64,000 nucleotides of DNA from Martelella sp. AD-3 (GCF_001578105.1 NZ_CP014275.1:2046001-2110000), one strand, 5' to 3'. Counted from the first letter of the stretch, positions 1 to 9,621 are shown. Numbers and translations: made by a program. The notes: generated from the sequence alone by a model not told the origin.

Positions 1-658
1 GCAACGGAAGGCGCATGAGAATGAGGACCGGAACGCTGAGCGCGAGCCCCGCGGCCACGACGCCGACATCCATCCAGTGGGCGGCATTGACCGACCCGGT
101 GATCCATTGCAGAGCCTGGCTTGCGCGATAGACCGGACCGACGATCATCATCAGCGTGACGCAGGCCTTGGCGAGCGCGGCAAGGGCGATGCCATAGAGA
201 ATGAGACGGACCGGATCGTTGCGGGCCCGGTCGGCCACGGTCAGCAGGCCGACGAGAAACGCGAAGGCAAACGCGCCGGCGACGGCCGCCAGCGGCTGCC
301 AGTGGATCGAAACCGTCAGCACGTTAGCCTCGTCGGAGAAAAACCACAGGAAGGTAACCACGCCGAGTGCGGCGCCATCGGTCACACCGAGAATGGAGGG
401 GGCGGCCATGGGGTTGCGCAACGCCCGTTGCAGGATCGCGCCGGACAGACCAAGCGCCATGCCGGCAAGCGTGGCCAGCGCAACGCGTGGCAACCGGAGC
501 GTCCACACGATGATCTCGTCGGTCCGGCTGCCATTGCCGAGAAGCGCGGCGGCAACCCTTGAAGGCCCGATGAAGCTCGAGCCGAGCCCGGTCGCGACAA
601 CCAGGCTGCCGGCCAGGATCACGAGCAGTGCGGCTATAAGGAGCGGACCGGTCTTCAC
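1..658 (-). CDS. FecCD-family iron ABC transporter permease, partial
   Basis: Inner-membrane permease subunit of a siderophore or haem ABC importer; the 3' part runs off the left edge of the window. About 219 codons are visible from a GTG start at 658, which overlaps the stop of the upstream permease, so the two are translationally coupled. The visible protein has a hydrophobic N-terminal helix followed by the FecCD-type stretch LRLPRVALATLAGMALGLSG and GAILQRALRNPMAAPSILGV. That arrangement, with the RNPMA(A/E)P core, is characteristic of BtuC/FecCD permeases. The ATP-binding subunit would be expected beyond the edge. The substrate cannot be told from sequence; iron is inferred from the shared regulatory box near 1717. 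Confidence 0.88.
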   Translation of the reverse strand, partial: MKTGPLLIAALLVILAGSLVVATGLGSSFIGPSRVAAALLGNGSRTDEIIVWTLRLPRVALATLAGMALGLSGAILQRALRNPMAAPSILGVTDGAALGVVTFLWFFSDEANVLTVSIHWQPLAAVAGAFAFAFLVGLLTVADRARNDPVRLILYGIALAALAKACVTLMMIVGPVYRASQALQWITGSVNAAHWMDVGVVAAGLALSVPVLILMRLPL

Positions 659-1650
659 ACGCCGACCCCGCGCAACCGTTTTGTTCTCAGCAGGTGGATC
701 AGGAACGGCACGCCGACAAAGGCCAGCACCGCGCCGATGGGCGCTTCGCCCGGTGCCACGATCAGCCGCGCCAGAATATCGGCAATGACGGCAATGATCG
801 CGCCGGTCAGCATGGCCAGCAGCGACAGGCCCAGGAAACCCGGGCGGTCCGCTGTCAGACGACGGGTGATATGCGGTGCGATAAGGCCGAGAAAGGCCAC
901 CGGACCGGACATGGCGACGGCGCCGGCGGAAAGCAGGGCCGCCAGCGTCAGCGCCGAAAGGCGCGTGCGGGCCACATCGACGCCGATACCGCTGGCGCTC
1001 TGATCGTCGAGCTGCAGCGCATCGATGGAGGTCGAAAGGGCGGCTGCGCCGATGAAGGCGATCGCCAGCGCGCCGATTCCGATAGAAAGGAGCGGCAGGG
1101 GCCGGTCGGCGAAGCCGCCGGAAAGCCAGAACAGCAGGGTCTCGAGCGCTGTCTCGTCGATGAGCAGGACAAGCTGCGTAAGCGAGGCCAGCATTGCCGT
1201 GACCGTGACCCCGACAAGAAGTATTCCCGTCGGCCCAGCGGCTGGTCCGAGCGCGCCCGAAAGCCCGAATACCAGGGCTGCCGCCGCAAGCGCCCCGCCA
1301 ATTGCCAGAAGCCCGATCCCGGCGATCGAAACGGCGCCCAGAAGCACGAGGCCACAGGCAACCGCGAAGGCGGCTCCCGCATTGACGCCAAGAAGGCCGG
1401 GCTCGGCAAGGGGATTACGCGTAACGGTCTGCATGAACAGACCTGAGAGCGAGAGCGCGGCGCCGGTCAGGACCGCGTTGAGCGTGCGCGGAAGCCGCAA
1501 TGTCCGGATTATGATTTCGGAGGAACCCTCCGCGCCGGCAAAAAGCGCCTGCCATACCGTGGCCGACCCATAGATGTGGACGCCGAGATGCAGGCTGGCA
1601 ATCACGGCGATCAGCAATGTCAGCAGGAGCAGCAGCAAGGTGCGTATCAC
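655..1650 (-). CDS. FecCD-family iron ABC transporter permease
   Basis: First permease of the importer, predicted to span the inner membrane with about ten helices and to pair with the next gene as a heterodimer. It has the conserved stretch LRLPRTLNAVLTGAALSLSG, the RNPLAEPGLLG motif and the C-terminal GLIAPHITR motif that faces the ATPase. I start it at the GTG at 1650 (331 aa, the usual family length) because GGAAGGA lies nine bases upstream. An ATG at 1701 is in frame but would place the start only 16 bases from the iron-responsive box. The stop overlaps the GTG of the next permease. Function follows from the family; ferric siderophore versus haem is not resolved. Confidence 0.9.
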   Translation of the reverse strand: MIRTLLLLLLTLLIAVIASLHLGVHIYGSATVWQALFAGAEGSSEIIIRTLRLPRTLNAVLTGAALSLSGLFMQTVTRNPLAEPGLLGVNAGAAFAVACGLVLLGAVSIAGIGLLAIGGALAAAALVFGLSGALGPAAGPTGILLVGVTVTAMLASLTQLVLLIDETALETLLFWLSGGFADRPLPLLSIGIGALAIAFIGAAALSTSIDALQLDDQSASGIGVDVARTRLSALTLAALLSAGAVAMSGPVAFLGLIAPHITRRLTADRPGFLGLSLLAMLTGAIIAVIADILARLIVAPGEAPIGAVLAFVGVPFLIHLLRTKRLRGVGV

Positions 1651-1716
1651 GACGTTCCATCCTTCCGGGGACGATTTGACATTGCGGAGTGCGACGGTCA
1701 ACTTTAAAACAAAATA

Positions 1717-1731
1717 TGAATGTAATAGTCA
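1717..1731. promoter_or_regulatory. Iron-responsive operator (RirA/IRO-type box)
   Basis: The sequence reads TGA, nine bases, TCA, which is the published IRO consensus bound by the iron-sulfur regulator RirA in rhizobia. It lies 15 bases before the binding-protein ATG and 67 bases before the chosen permease GTG, between two divergent iron-uptake genes. Repression under iron sufficiency is inferred. The motif has only six fixed bases, so the location is the stronger part of the argument. Confidence 0.6.
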
Positions 1732-1745
1732 ACTTGAGGAATCCG

Positions 1746-2654
1746 ATGCCGTCCTTGACCAAACTCGCCGCGCTTGCGGCTTTCGCGGTAGGGCTCTGCT
1801 CTACGCCTCTTTCCGCGCGCGATGTGAAGGATGCGATGGGGACGGTGACCGTGCCCGACAATCCGCAGCGTGTGGTGGTTCTCACAAACGAGGGCACCGA
1901 AGCCGCGCTTGCCCTTGGCGTGCGGCCTGTCGGCGCCGTCAACTCCTGGCGCGGCGATCCGTGGTGGGATCATATCGATGACCAGATGGGCACGGCCGTT
2001 CCCGTCGGCACGGAAAGCGCGGTGAACCTCGAAATGGTCGCGGCACTCGAGCCGGACCTCATCCTCGCCAACCGGCAGCGCCAGGAGGAGGCGTACCCGC
2101 AGCTCAGCGCCATCGCGCCGACGGTGATGTCCGGGGAATTGCGCGGTGACTGGAAGGTGAATTTCAGGCTCTATGCCGATGCGCTGGGGCTTGCTGACAA
2201 GGGCGCCGCGGAAATCGCGGCCTATGACGAGGCGGTCGCCGATCTCAGGGACAGGCTTGGCGATGCCGTTGACGAGAAGGTATCGGTCATACGCTTCCTG
2301 CCCGGCCAGATCCGTATCTATCAGCTCGACAGTTTTTCCGGCGTGCTGCTGAAGGATATCGGTTTTGACCGGCCCGAGAACCAGAATGTCGATGCCTTCG
2401 CCATCCGCACCGGAAAGGAAAGCATTCCCGACATGGATGGCGACCGCATCTTCTATTTTACCTGGGAGACCGGAAACGGCGAGGGCGAGGCGATGGAGAA
2501 GGACGTGCTCGGCGATCCGCTCTGGCGGTCGCTTTCGGCCGTCCAGGCAGGCAGGGTTCACGCCGTTTCAGATGCAGTCTGGAACACCGCGGGCGGCATC
2601 ATCGCCGCGCGGCTGATGCTTGCGGATATCGCCCGCATCTACGGCGTGCAATAG
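1746..2654 (+). CDS. Periplasmic iron-siderophore/haem binding protein
   Basis: Substrate-binding protein of the FecB/FhuD/BtuF class (302 aa) that delivers an iron chelate to the divergent FecCD permeases. A Sec signal peptide (MPSLTKLAALAAFAVGLCST, cleavage near PLSA) precedes a mature domain. That domain shows the class features: an early VTVPDNPQRVVVL segment, VNLEMVAALEPDLILAN for the first lobe, a long backbone helix around residues 150-190 and a C-terminal GIIAARLMLADIARIYG helix. The ATG at 1746 is chosen because GAGGA sits about eight bases before it and the signal peptide starts there; longer in-frame starts at 1689 and 1716 would overrun the operator. Ligand identity is not visible. 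Confidence 0.9.
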   Translation: MPSLTKLAALAAFAVGLCSTPLSARDVKDAMGTVTVPDNPQRVVVLTNEGTEAALALGVRPVGAVNSWRGDPWWDHIDDQMGTAVPVGTESAVNLEMVAALEPDLILANRQRQEEAYPQLSAIAPTVMSGELRGDWKVNFRLYADALGLADKGAAEIAAYDEAVADLRDRLGDAVDEKVSVIRFLPGQIRIYQLDSFSGVLLKDIGFDRPENQNVDAFAIRTGKESIPDMDGDRIFYFTWETGNGEGEAMEKDVLGDPLWRSLSAVQAGRVHAVSDAVWNTAGGIIAARLMLADIARIYGVQ

Positions 2655-2655
2655 A

Positions 2656-2688
2656 GCGGTTCCGCCTTTCACGGAAACGCGTAACCGC
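2656..2688 (+). terminator. Hairpin after the binding-protein gene
   Basis: GCGGTT at 2656-2661 pairs with AACCGC at 2683-2688, with an inner TTCCG/CGGAA pairing. It starts right after the TAG stop. It has no T-tract, so it may be a palindromic intergenic repeat with terminator or mRNA-end function rather than a classical terminator. Confidence 0.35.
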
Positions 2689-2715
2689 CCGCAGCCCTGC
2701 GAATCGCGGCGGCGA

Positions 2716-3027
2716 CTACTCCTCGCCGCGCTCGGCCTGTCGCTCGACGATCGCGAGGGAGGAGCGGGCTTCCTGAAGCAGCGGCTCCAGGTCCTCGCCG
2801 CGCTCGCTGGCCTTCGTGCGGCTTTCCAGTTCCGTGATGATGTCCTTGAGGCGCTGTCTGCGATCCTCCACGGGGTCGCCTCCGAAGGTCTGGGCTGAGA
2901 TCTGGCGCGTGGTGATTTCCTCGGCGACGCTTTCGACGTCGCCTTCGCCGCCGACAGGGGAATCAAGAGGGTCGGCCTTACCGTCTTTTGGGCCGCCTTT
3001 TGGGTCGTCTTTTGGCTGGTCGGTCAT
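2716..3027 (-). CDS. Small acidic hypothetical protein
   Basis: A 103-residue charged protein with no membrane segment or signal peptide. The N-terminal 25 residues are rich in Lys, Asp, Gly and Pro (MTDQPKDDPKGGPKDGKADP) and look disordered. The rest, from about residue 45, is Glu/Arg/Leu-rich and likely alpha-helical (RRQRLKDIITELESRTKASE), possibly a short coiled coil. AAAGGAG lies seven bases upstream of the ATG, which supports real translation. I do not recognise the family. It stands alone on the minus strand, facing the binding-protein gene, so context gives no function. Confidence 0.65.
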   Translation of the reverse strand: MTDQPKDDPKGGPKDGKADPLDSPVGGEGDVESVAEEITTRQISAQTFGGDPVEDRRQRLKDIITELESRTKASERGEDLEPLLQEARSSLAIVERQAERGEE

Positions 3028-3100
3028 TTGTTTGCTCCTTTCAGAGGTTTCAAACGTTTGCCCGTCAACTTTGTTCGGCAGATTGTCGCAGAGCGTTCAG

Positions 3101-3126
3101 CTCCGGCGCTCCGGCGCCGGAGTTTT
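3101..3126 (+). terminator. GC-rich hairpin with T-run in the 3028-3408 gap
   Basis: CTCCGGCG (3101-3108) pairs with CGCCGGAG (3115-3122), followed by TTTT. It looks like a rho-independent terminator on the plus strand, though the nearest plus-strand gene ends at 2654. The remainder of the gap (3127-3408) has no supportable ORF. It is mixed in composition and presumably holds the promoter of the polysaccharide cluster. Confidence 0.4.
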
Positions 3127-3408
3127 CCGCCGGGCGGCCCTCGGGGCGGGCGCGGCGCGGCGTGCGAAGCGGCAAATTGATTTTACAAACGGCCGGACAA
3201 CGGCTAGTGTTTCGAGAATATGGGACAAAGACGGTATTCTCAGTAGTTTCAAGAGCAATGGTTTCTGGCGGCAGGCCTCGCGTTTTCATACTAAATCCTT
3301 TTCGGAAAACACGCCTTTAATCCTGATCGCATTCTTCGGCTATTCCCTGTATCCAGCATGGGGAACCGGATTCGGGTTGAGCGTTCAATATTGGAAATCA
3401 ATGGTAAA

Positions 3409-4528
3409 ATGAAAAAAAGCACTTATTACGGGCATAACGGGACAAGACGGTTCATATCTCACCGAATTTCTGCTTGAAAAAGGCTATGAGGTTCATGGCA
3501 TCAAGCGCCGCGCCTCGCTTTTCAACACGCAGCGCGTCGATCATCTTTACGAGGATCCGCATTTCGACCATGCGCGCATGCGGCTGCACTACGGCGATCT
3601 GTCGGATACCTCCAACCTGACAAGGCTCGTTCGCGACATCGAGCCCGACGAGATCTACAATCTCGGCGCCCAGTCGCATGTCGCCGTTTCGTTCGAGGCG
3701 CCGGAATACACCGCCGACGTGGACGGAACCGGCGCGCTGCGCCTGCTCGAGGCCGTTCGCTTCCTCGGGCTGGAAAAGAAGACGCGCTTCTACCAGGCCT
3801 CGACCTCGGAGCTCTACGGGCTGGTGCAGGAAATACCGCAGCGCGAGACGACGCCGTTTCATCCCCGCAGCCCCTATGCGGTCGCCAAGCTCTATGCCTA
3901 CTGGATCACGGTGAACTATCGCGAGGCCTATGGCATGTATGCCTGCAACGGCATTCTGTTCAACCATGAAAGCCCGCGCCGCGGCGAGACCTTCGTCACG
4001 CGCAAGATCACCCGCGGCCTGTCGAACATCGCGCTCGGCCTGGAGCCCTGCCTTTACATGGGCAATATCGACAGCCTGCGCGACTGGGGCCACGCCAAGG
4101 ACTATGTCCGGATGCAGTGGATGATGCTGCAGCAGGATGCGCCGGAGGACTATGTCATCGCCACCGGCGTTCAGTATTCGGTCAGGGAGTTCATCACCTG
4201 GGCGGCCTCGGACCTCGGGATCAGCCTCGAATTCTCCGGCGAGGGGGTCGACGAGATCGGCACGGTTTCCCATGTCGAGGGCGACCTCGCGCCGAACGTG
4301 AAGCCCGGCGACGTGATCGTCAGGATCGATCCGCGCTATTTCCGCCCCGCCGAGGTGGACACGCTGCTCGGCGATCCGACCAAGGCGAAGGAAAAGCTCG
4401 GCTGGGTGCCCGAGATCACGGCCCGAGAGATGTGCCGCGAGATGGTCGCCTCCGATCACAAGGCCGCCCGGCGCTACGCGCTCCTGAAGGCGCACGGGCT
4501 GGATCTGCCCGTCAGCCTGGAGGGTTGA
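3409..4528 (+). CDS. gmd: GDP-mannose 4,6-dehydratase, frameshifted in an A7 tract after the start codon
   Basis: Short-chain dehydrogenase/reductase that converts GDP-D-mannose to GDP-4-keto-6-deoxy-D-mannose, the first step to GDP-L-fucose, in the cytosol. The reading frame from 3419 to the stop at 4528 encodes [20 protein letters not shown] (TGxxGQxG nucleotide-binding motif), ASTSELYG and the catalytic YAVAK. The ATG at 3409 is followed by seven A residues and is out of frame by one; with six A residues it would read MKKALITG and give 372 aa, the usual length. In the downstream frame a TGA lies at 3410-3412, and the next ATG (3578) would remove the nucleotide-binding motif. So this is a sequencing indel, a true mutation or slippage on the A-run. 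fcl follows two bases after the stop. Confidence 0.85.
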
Positions 4529-4530
4529 GG

Positions 4531-5460
4531 ATGAGCTACGACCTTTCGGGAAAGCGGGTCTGGGTTGCCGGACACCGCGGCATGGTGGGCGGGGCGCTGG
4601 TGCGCCGTCTTGAGAGCGAGGGATGCGAGATCGTCACCGCGGGACGCGACGTGGTCGATCTGGTGGACCAGAAGGCGGTGCACGCCTTCATGGCGGAGGC
4701 GAAGCTCGACGTGGTCGTGGTCGCCGCCGCCAAGGTCGGCGGCATTCTGGCCAACAACACGCATCCGGTCGATTTTCTCTACGACAATCTGATGATCGAG
4801 AGCAACATCATCCACGCGGCCCATGAATCCGACGTGGAGCGGCTGCTGTTCCTCGGTTCATCGTGCATCTATCCGAAGATGGCCCCGCAGCCGATTCCGG
4901 AAGACGCCCTGCTGACCGGGCCGCTGGAGCCGACGAACGAGTGGTATGCGATCGCCAAGATCGCCGGCATCAAGCTGTGCCAGGCCTATCGCAAGCAATA
5001 TGGCCGCGACTGGATCTCGGCGATGCCGACGAACCTCTACGGGCCGGGCGACAATTACGACCTGCAGTCCTCCCACGTGCTGCCGGCGCTGATCCGCAAG
5101 TTCCACGAGGCCAAGCAGGCGGGCGCCGCGGAGGTGGTCGTGTGGGGCACGGGCACGCCGCTGCGCGAATTCCTCCACTGCGACGATCTGGCCGACGCGC
5201 TGGTGTTCCTGCTGAAGGAATATTCCGGCTATGACCACGTCAATGTCGGCTCGGGCGCGGAGGTGACGATCCGCGAACTCGCCGAGACGATCGCCGCGGT
5301 CGTCGGCTACGAAGCCCGGCTCACCTTCGACAGCACGAAGCCCGACGGCACGCCGCGCAAGCTCATGGACAGCAGCCGGCTGCACGCCATGGGCTGGAAC
5401 CGCGCCCGCTCGCTGAAGGATGGCGTTACGGATGCGTATGAGGCTTTTCTGAAAGACTAA
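4531..5460 (+). CDS. fcl: GDP-L-fucose synthase
   Basis: Bifunctional epimerase/reductase (309 aa) that turns the Gmd product into GDP-L-fucose with NADPH. It has the Rossmann motif GHRGMVG near residue 15, the [20 protein letters not shown] segment with the catalytic Ser and Cys, and the YxxxK pair in [25 protein letters not shown] near residue 210 is also typical. The ATG follows the gmd stop by two bases, with GGAGGG inside the end of gmd as ribosome site, so gmd and fcl are one operon. Base composition is genome-like, unlike the AT-rich genes that follow. Confidence 0.96.
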   Translation: MSYDLSGKRVWVAGHRGMVGGALVRRLESEGCEIVTAGRDVVDLVDQKAVHAFMAEAKLDVVVVAAAKVGGILANNTHPVDFLYDNLMIESNIIHAAHESDVERLLFLGSSCIYPKMAPQPIPEDALLTGPLEPTNEWYAIAKIAGIKLCQAYRKQYGRDWISAMPTNLYGPGDNYDLQSSHVLPALIRKFHEAKQAGAAEVVVWGTGTPLREFLHCDDLADALVFLLKEYSGYDHVNVGSGAEVTIRELAETIAAVVGYEARLTFDSTKPDGTPRKLMDSSRLHAMGWNRARSLKDGVTDAYEAFLKD

Positions 5461-6757
5461 AGCCTTTGAAGTTTTATACTTTGTGTAAAACTCTAATCCA
5501 ATTTTGCCATTTGACCTGCCCTTCTGTAATTCCTAGGAGGATTTCGATACAAAAATAATTATGAAGTTGCGTTTTCATGGAAAAAAATAATGATTGAAGC
5601 TACAGTAGAAAAGGTAAGGCGTAATTTTTTACGATCTTCCTTTATAATTGTTTTATCCTTTTTGGTAACTGCAACGACGAATATTTTACTTATCTCGTGG
5701 CTCACTAAAAATGGCGGCTTTAAACTGGTCGGCATTTGGGGCCTCTTGAGCGCAGTAGTCATGTACATTACAATTCTTGATTTCGGTTTTATTAATGCTC
5801 TGACTCGAAAAATGGCGATCGATGGCCCTCTAGCCACAATTCCTACAATACGTTGGTTGATTTCAAGGTTTTTGACTGTTGTCACTCCGGTTCTTTTATT
5901 GCTGTACCTGTTGTCTTTCGTCATGCATCAGCACAGCGACAAGCTGATTGGCTTCGCTTTTGCTTCTTGTGCTGGCGCAATACAGGTACTAGGCGGATGG
6001 CTAATAAGTCTAAGACTCGGATCGCACGAGCAGTTTTGGTTTAACGCAACAGTGATTGCGCGTGTACTTGTGCAAGCTATCGTAATAATATTTTTTTTCC
6101 ATTCTTATTTCGACAATCCATTTGCTTTTCTAGGGTTTTCTTTTTTTGCAGGTTCATTTGTGGAGATACTAATAGACTTAGTTCTGTCCTATAAGTTCTT
6201 AAGTGATTGGATCGAATCGAAATCGTCAAAGACGAACTTCAGTGATGTCAGAAGCATGTCGAAAGGATTTGGCGTCGCTCACATATTGCAGAAGGCGCAG
6301 GAGCCTACTTGGCGGATGCTATCGGCTTCTTTTGGCGGGACAGCTGCACTCGGCGTTTTCACTGTGGCTATTAGAATTCCATCTGTGATCAACTCCTCGA
6401 TAGGCCAGGCGCAGAGAGCTCTGTTACCCGGGCTTGGTCAACTTCAGACGAGTAACGATATCAGCGGTATACGAAATTTGATTCGCGACGGCATCCTTGT
6501 CCAAATGGTCATAGTAGTACCCGGTTTTATCGTGCTACTTTCACTAAGCCAGCTATTCCTTGACGTTTGGTTGGGAGAAAGTGCTACAAACGAGTTGCTT
6601 TATTCGACGCGGCTGATGGCGATTGCCTTCCTGATCCAGTGCCCGGTGATACCCTTCTTCTGGGCGCTTCAAGCTCTTGGTGACGCACGTAAGATAGCCT
6701 ACACCACAGCGGCTACCTTGTCGTTCGTTTGCATCTTCGGCGCTGCTGCTTTGAAAA

Positions 6758-6766
6758 TAGGTGACG
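6758..6766 (+). repeat. Target-site duplication of the IS21-family element, left copy
   Basis: TAGGTGACG directly precedes the left TG end of the element and recurs directly after its right end at 9262-9270. Nine bases is slightly longer than the usual IS21 duplication. Confidence 0.85.
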
Positions 6767-6798
6767 TGTTGATTTGCGCTGAGAACTGACCCGGGATT
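6767..6798 (+). repeat. IS21-family left terminal inverted repeat
   Basis: Begins TGTTGATTTGCGCTGAGAAC and is the exact reverse complement of 9230-9261, as far as can be read. Confidence 0.9.
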
Positions 6799-6869
6799 GC
6801 GGGAAATTATCACTGAGATTTGACCCATGTTTCAATCACCCCTCGCGAGGTTCAAGCGGGGGTTCTGGA

Positions 6870-8405
6870 GTGATCGACATGGCGTTATTGAGCGTAATTC
6901 GGCGCTGGCATTTTCGAGAGCATTTATCGATCCGGGAGATTTGTCGCAGGACCGGCCTATCCCGGAATACCGTCCGGAAATATCTGCGACTTGACGGCGT
7001 TGAACCGAAGTTCAAAGTCCCGGAGCGGCCGAGCAAGCTTGATCCGTATGCGGATCGGCTGTCGGCCTGGCTGAAGACGGAGTCAAAGAAGGGCCGCAAG
7101 CAAAAGCGCACCTTGAAGCAACTCCATGCCGACCTGATGAGCCTCGGCTATGAGGGTTCCTATTGCCGTGTTGCAGCCTTTGCCCGGGAATGGAAGGCGG
7201 ACCGGCAAAGGGAATTCCAGACGACAGGGCGCGGAACGTTCGTGCCTCTGGCATTTGAGCCGGGCGAAGCCTTCCAGTTCGACTGGTCTGAAGATTGGGC
7301 CATCATCGACAATGAGCGCACCAAGCTGCAGGTAGCGCATACCAAGCTGAGTTATAGCCGCGCCTTTATCGTCCGGGCCTACCTCCTGCAGACGCACGAG
7401 ATGCTGTTCGACGCCCACAATCATGCATTCCGCGTCTTCGGCGGCATTCCAGGACGTGGGATCTACGACAATATGCGCACGGCGATCGACAAGGTCGGCC
7501 GTGGCAAGGATCGCGACGTCAACGTCCGTTTCCTGGCGATGGCCAGCCACTATGTGTTTGAGCCCGAGTTCTGCAATCCTGCATCCGGCTGGGAGAAGGG
7601 ACAGGTCGAGAAGAATGTGCAGGATGCACGCCATCGATTCTTCCAACCCATACCCCGCTTCCCGTCATTGGAAGCCCTGAACGATTGGCTTGAGCTTCGC
7701 TGCAAGGAGTTCTGGACCAAGACCCCGCATGGTCAGATGCGCGGCACCATCGCCGACATCTGGGCTGAGGAGGCTCAGGTATTGATGCCTCTCTCCCGGC
7801 CATTCGACGGGTTTGTCGAATATACGAAACGGGTCACACCGACCTGCCTCGTGCATCTGGAACGCAATCGCTACAGCGTCCCGGCATCCTTCGCCAACCG
7901 GCCGGTGAGCATGCGGGTTTACCCGGAACGTGTTGTGATCGCTGCAGAAGGTCAGATCGTTTGCGAGCATCGCCGCGTCATCGATCGATCCCATGACCGG
8001 CCGGGACAGACGATTTACGACTGGCGGCATTATCTGGCGGTGGTGCAACGCAAGCCAGGTGCCCTGCGCAATGGCGCGCCATTCGCCGAACTCCCCGGTG
8101 CATTCCGATCCTTACAGCAATACCTGCTCAAGAGGCCGGGTGGTGATCGTGAGATGGTCGATATTCTGGCGCTGGTCCTTCAGCACGATGAACAAGCGGT
8201 GCTCTCGGCCGTGGACCTGGCGCTGAAGTCAGGCGTTCCGACCAAGACGCATGTACTGAACCTGCTGCATCGCCTCGTCGACGGTAAACCCTGTACGCCC
8301 CTCACCATTGATGCACCACAAGCCCTGACGCTCACCAATGAGCCCAAGGCCAATGTTGAACGATACGACACCCTGAGAAAGACGGAGGCTCGCCATGCGC
8401 CATAA
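6870..8405 (+). CDS. istA: IS21-family transposase IstA
   Basis: DDE-type transposase (511 aa) that cuts and joins the element ends. An N-terminal helix-turn-helix ([20 protein letters not shown], about residues 17-36) is followed by a retroviral-integrase-like core. Its first catalytic Asp lies in [12 protein letters not shown], and [10 protein letters not shown] contains the second conserved Asp. The third acidic residue probably lies in the [11 protein letters not shown] segment, where the family has its Glu. The Mu-type C-terminal domain follows from about residue 320. The GTG at 6870 opens the frame; an ATG at 6879 with GGAG eight bases upstream is an equally good start. It overlaps istB by 11 bases, as is usual for the family. 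Confidence 0.95.
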   Translation: MIDMALLSVIRRWHFREHLSIREICRRTGLSRNTVRKYLRLDGVEPKFKVPERPSKLDPYADRLSAWLKTESKKGRKQKRTLKQLHADLMSLGYEGSYCRVAAFAREWKADRQREFQTTGRGTFVPLAFEPGEAFQFDWSEDWAIIDNERTKLQVAHTKLSYSRAFIVRAYLLQTHEMLFDAHNHAFRVFGGIPGRGIYDNMRTAIDKVGRGKDRDVNVRFLAMASHYVFEPEFCNPASGWEKGQVEKNVQDARHRFFQPIPRFPSLEALNDWLELRCKEFWTKTPHGQMRGTIADIWAEEAQVLMPLSRPFDGFVEYTKRVTPTCLVHLERNRYSVPASFANRPVSMRVYPERVVIAAEGQIVCEHRRVIDRSHDRPGQTIYDWRHYLAVVQRKPGALRNGAPFAELPGAFRSLQQYLLKRPGGDREMVDILALVLQHDEQAVLSAVDLALKSGVPTKTHVLNLLHRLVDGKPCTPLTIDAPQALTLTNEPKANVERYDTLRKTEARHAP

Positions 8406-9195
8406 CCCCGCAAGCGGCGCGATCGTCATCATGCTGCGTCAATTGAAGATGCATGGCATGGCCCAAGCCGTCGGCGAGCTCACCGAACAAGGATCGCCGG
8501 CATTCGAAGCGGCAATCCCCGTCCTGTCACAACTCCTCAAGGCCGAAACCGCCGAGAGGGAAGTCCGTTCGACTGCCTATCAGCTCAAGACCGCACGCTT
8601 TCCAGCCTACCGTGATCTGAACGGCTTCGACTTTGCCAGCAGTGAGGTCAACGAAGCGCTTGTGCGCCAGCTCCATCGCTGCGAGTTCCTCGACGCCGCC
8701 AACAATATCGTTCTGGTCGGCGGTCCCGGTACAGGTAAAACGCACATTGCCACCGCGATCGGCGTTCAGGCCATTGAGCATCACCACAAGCGGGTTCGGT
8801 TCTTCTCAACAGTCGAACTGGTCAACGCGCTGGAACAGGAGAAGGCCCAAGGCCGCCCGGGTCAGATCGCCAATCGCCTGGCTCATTCCGATCTCGTCAT
8901 TCTGGATGAACTGGGATATCTGCCGTTTAGTGCCTCAGGTGGCGCACTGCTCTTCCATTTGCTGAGCAAACTCTACGAGCACACCAGCGTAATCATCACC
9001 ACCAACCTCAGCTTCAGTGAATGGGCCAGCGTGTTCGGCGATGCCAAGATGACCACCGCGCTGCTCGACCGCCTTACCCACCACTGCCATATCCTCGAGA
9101 CCGGAAACGACAGCTTTCGCTTCAAGAACAGCTCAGCTCATGAAACCAAAACAACAAAGGAGAGACGGAGGAACTTGACCACGACAACCGAATAG
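8395..9195 (+). CDS. istB: IS21-family helper ATPase IstB
   Basis: AAA+ ATPase (266 aa), related to DnaC, that assembles on DNA and recruits and activates IstA at the target. Walker A is [15 protein letters not shown] at about residue 109, and Walker B is [13 protein letters not shown] at about residue 168. The sensor region follows in [13 protein letters not shown]. The ATG has GGAGG seven bases before it, inside the end of istA. The C-terminal tail ([11 protein letters not shown]) is basic. Intact length and motifs suggest a functional pair with istA. Confidence 0.96.
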   Translation: MRHNPASGAIVIMLRQLKMHGMAQAVGELTEQGSPAFEAAIPVLSQLLKAETAEREVRSTAYQLKTARFPAYRDLNGFDFASSEVNEALVRQLHRCEFLDAANNIVLVGGPGTGKTHIATAIGVQAIEHHHKRVRFFSTVELVNALEQEKAQGRPGQIANRLAHSDLVILDELGYLPFSASGGALLFHLLSKLYEHTSVIITTNLSFSEWASVFGDAKMTTALLDRLTHHCHILETGNDSFRFKNSSAHETKTTKERRRNLTTTTE

Positions 9196-9229
9196 AACGT
9201 TATATAAAGGCGGGTCAATTCTCGGCGCA

Positions 9230-9261
9230 AATCCCGGGTCAGTTCTCAGCGCAAATCAACA
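9230..9261 (-). repeat. IS21-family right terminal inverted repeat
   Basis: Ends in GCGCAAATCAACA. A second, imperfect copy of the motif lies just inside it at about 9211-9232. Confidence 0.9.
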
Positions 9262-9270
9262 TAGGTGACG
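9262..9270 (+). repeat. Target-site duplication of the IS21-family element, right copy
   Basis: TAGGTGACG, identical to 6758-6766. The flippase frame continues directly from it. Confidence 0.85.
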
Positions 9271-9621
9271 GCTCCGTTGTATGGTATGCAATGGTATTCG
9301 TTCTTTCGGGTGTCATTCACGTCGGAATGATCCTATGGTGGAGCGAACGGCGCTGGAATATTGTTCGGTCAAGCCTGAAGCTTATTGCGTGGACGCGTTT
9401 AGCTATTTTTCTCGTAGGCGTTGCACTGCTGGCTTGGTACGCTCAGACGATGCGCGTTTCGGGTTTGGCATGGGTTAATCTGATGACCAGCGCAGTCATA
9501 TTCGGTGTGCCTTATTTGTTAGCGGTGACTTTGATCTACAAGAAAAAATTACTTGTTAGATCCGTCTGACTATCCGTATCGCTCAAATGCATAATTCTCT
9601 TTTTGGATAGATTTTCAAGTC

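Larger units (their letters stand above)
6767..9261 (+). mobile_element. IS21-family insertion sequence
   Basis: A complete 2495-bp element with istA and istB, bounded by 5'-TG and CA-3' ends. The 32-bp terminal inverted repeats (6767-6798 and 9230-9261) match exactly by eye. Sub-terminal repeats of the same motif are visible at both ends: CACTGAGATTTGACCC on the left, GGGTCAATTCTCGGCGCAAA on the right. This is the multiple-repeat arrangement bound by IS21 transposases. Perfect inverted repeats, an intact 9-bp duplication and two intact ORFs indicate a recent and possibly still active insertion. Its composition is genome-like, unlike the AT-rich flippase it disrupts. Confidence 0.95.
5590..9569 (+). 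pseudogene. Polysaccharide flippase (Wzx-like), interrupted by an IS21-family element
   Basis: Multi-spanning membrane protein of the oligosaccharide flippase/PST class that would move a lipid-linked repeat unit across the inner membrane. The 5' part (5590-6766) encodes about 392 residues with some ten hydrophobic segments. The 3' part (9271-9569) encodes the last two or three helices, ending in YKKKLLVRSV. Removing 6767-9261 plus one 9-bp duplication restores one frame of 491 aa, a normal flippase length. As sequenced, the 5' fragment reads into the insertion and stops at 6789, losing the C-terminal helices. The gene is strikingly AT-rich against its flanks, a sign of transfer with the cluster. 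The 5461-5589 gap before it is AT-rich and holds no gene. Confidence 0.85.

Noticed and set aside
2816..3412. A 198-codon plus-strand ORF across the small acidic gene and the gap before gmd
   Set aside because: It is antisense to a better-supported gene with a strong ribosome site, and its tail is low-complexity with no domain.
5561..5590. An upstream start for the flippase at ATG 5561 through the A-run
   Set aside because: It would need another frameshift and the ribosome site is too far; the ATG at 5590 gives a complete protein.
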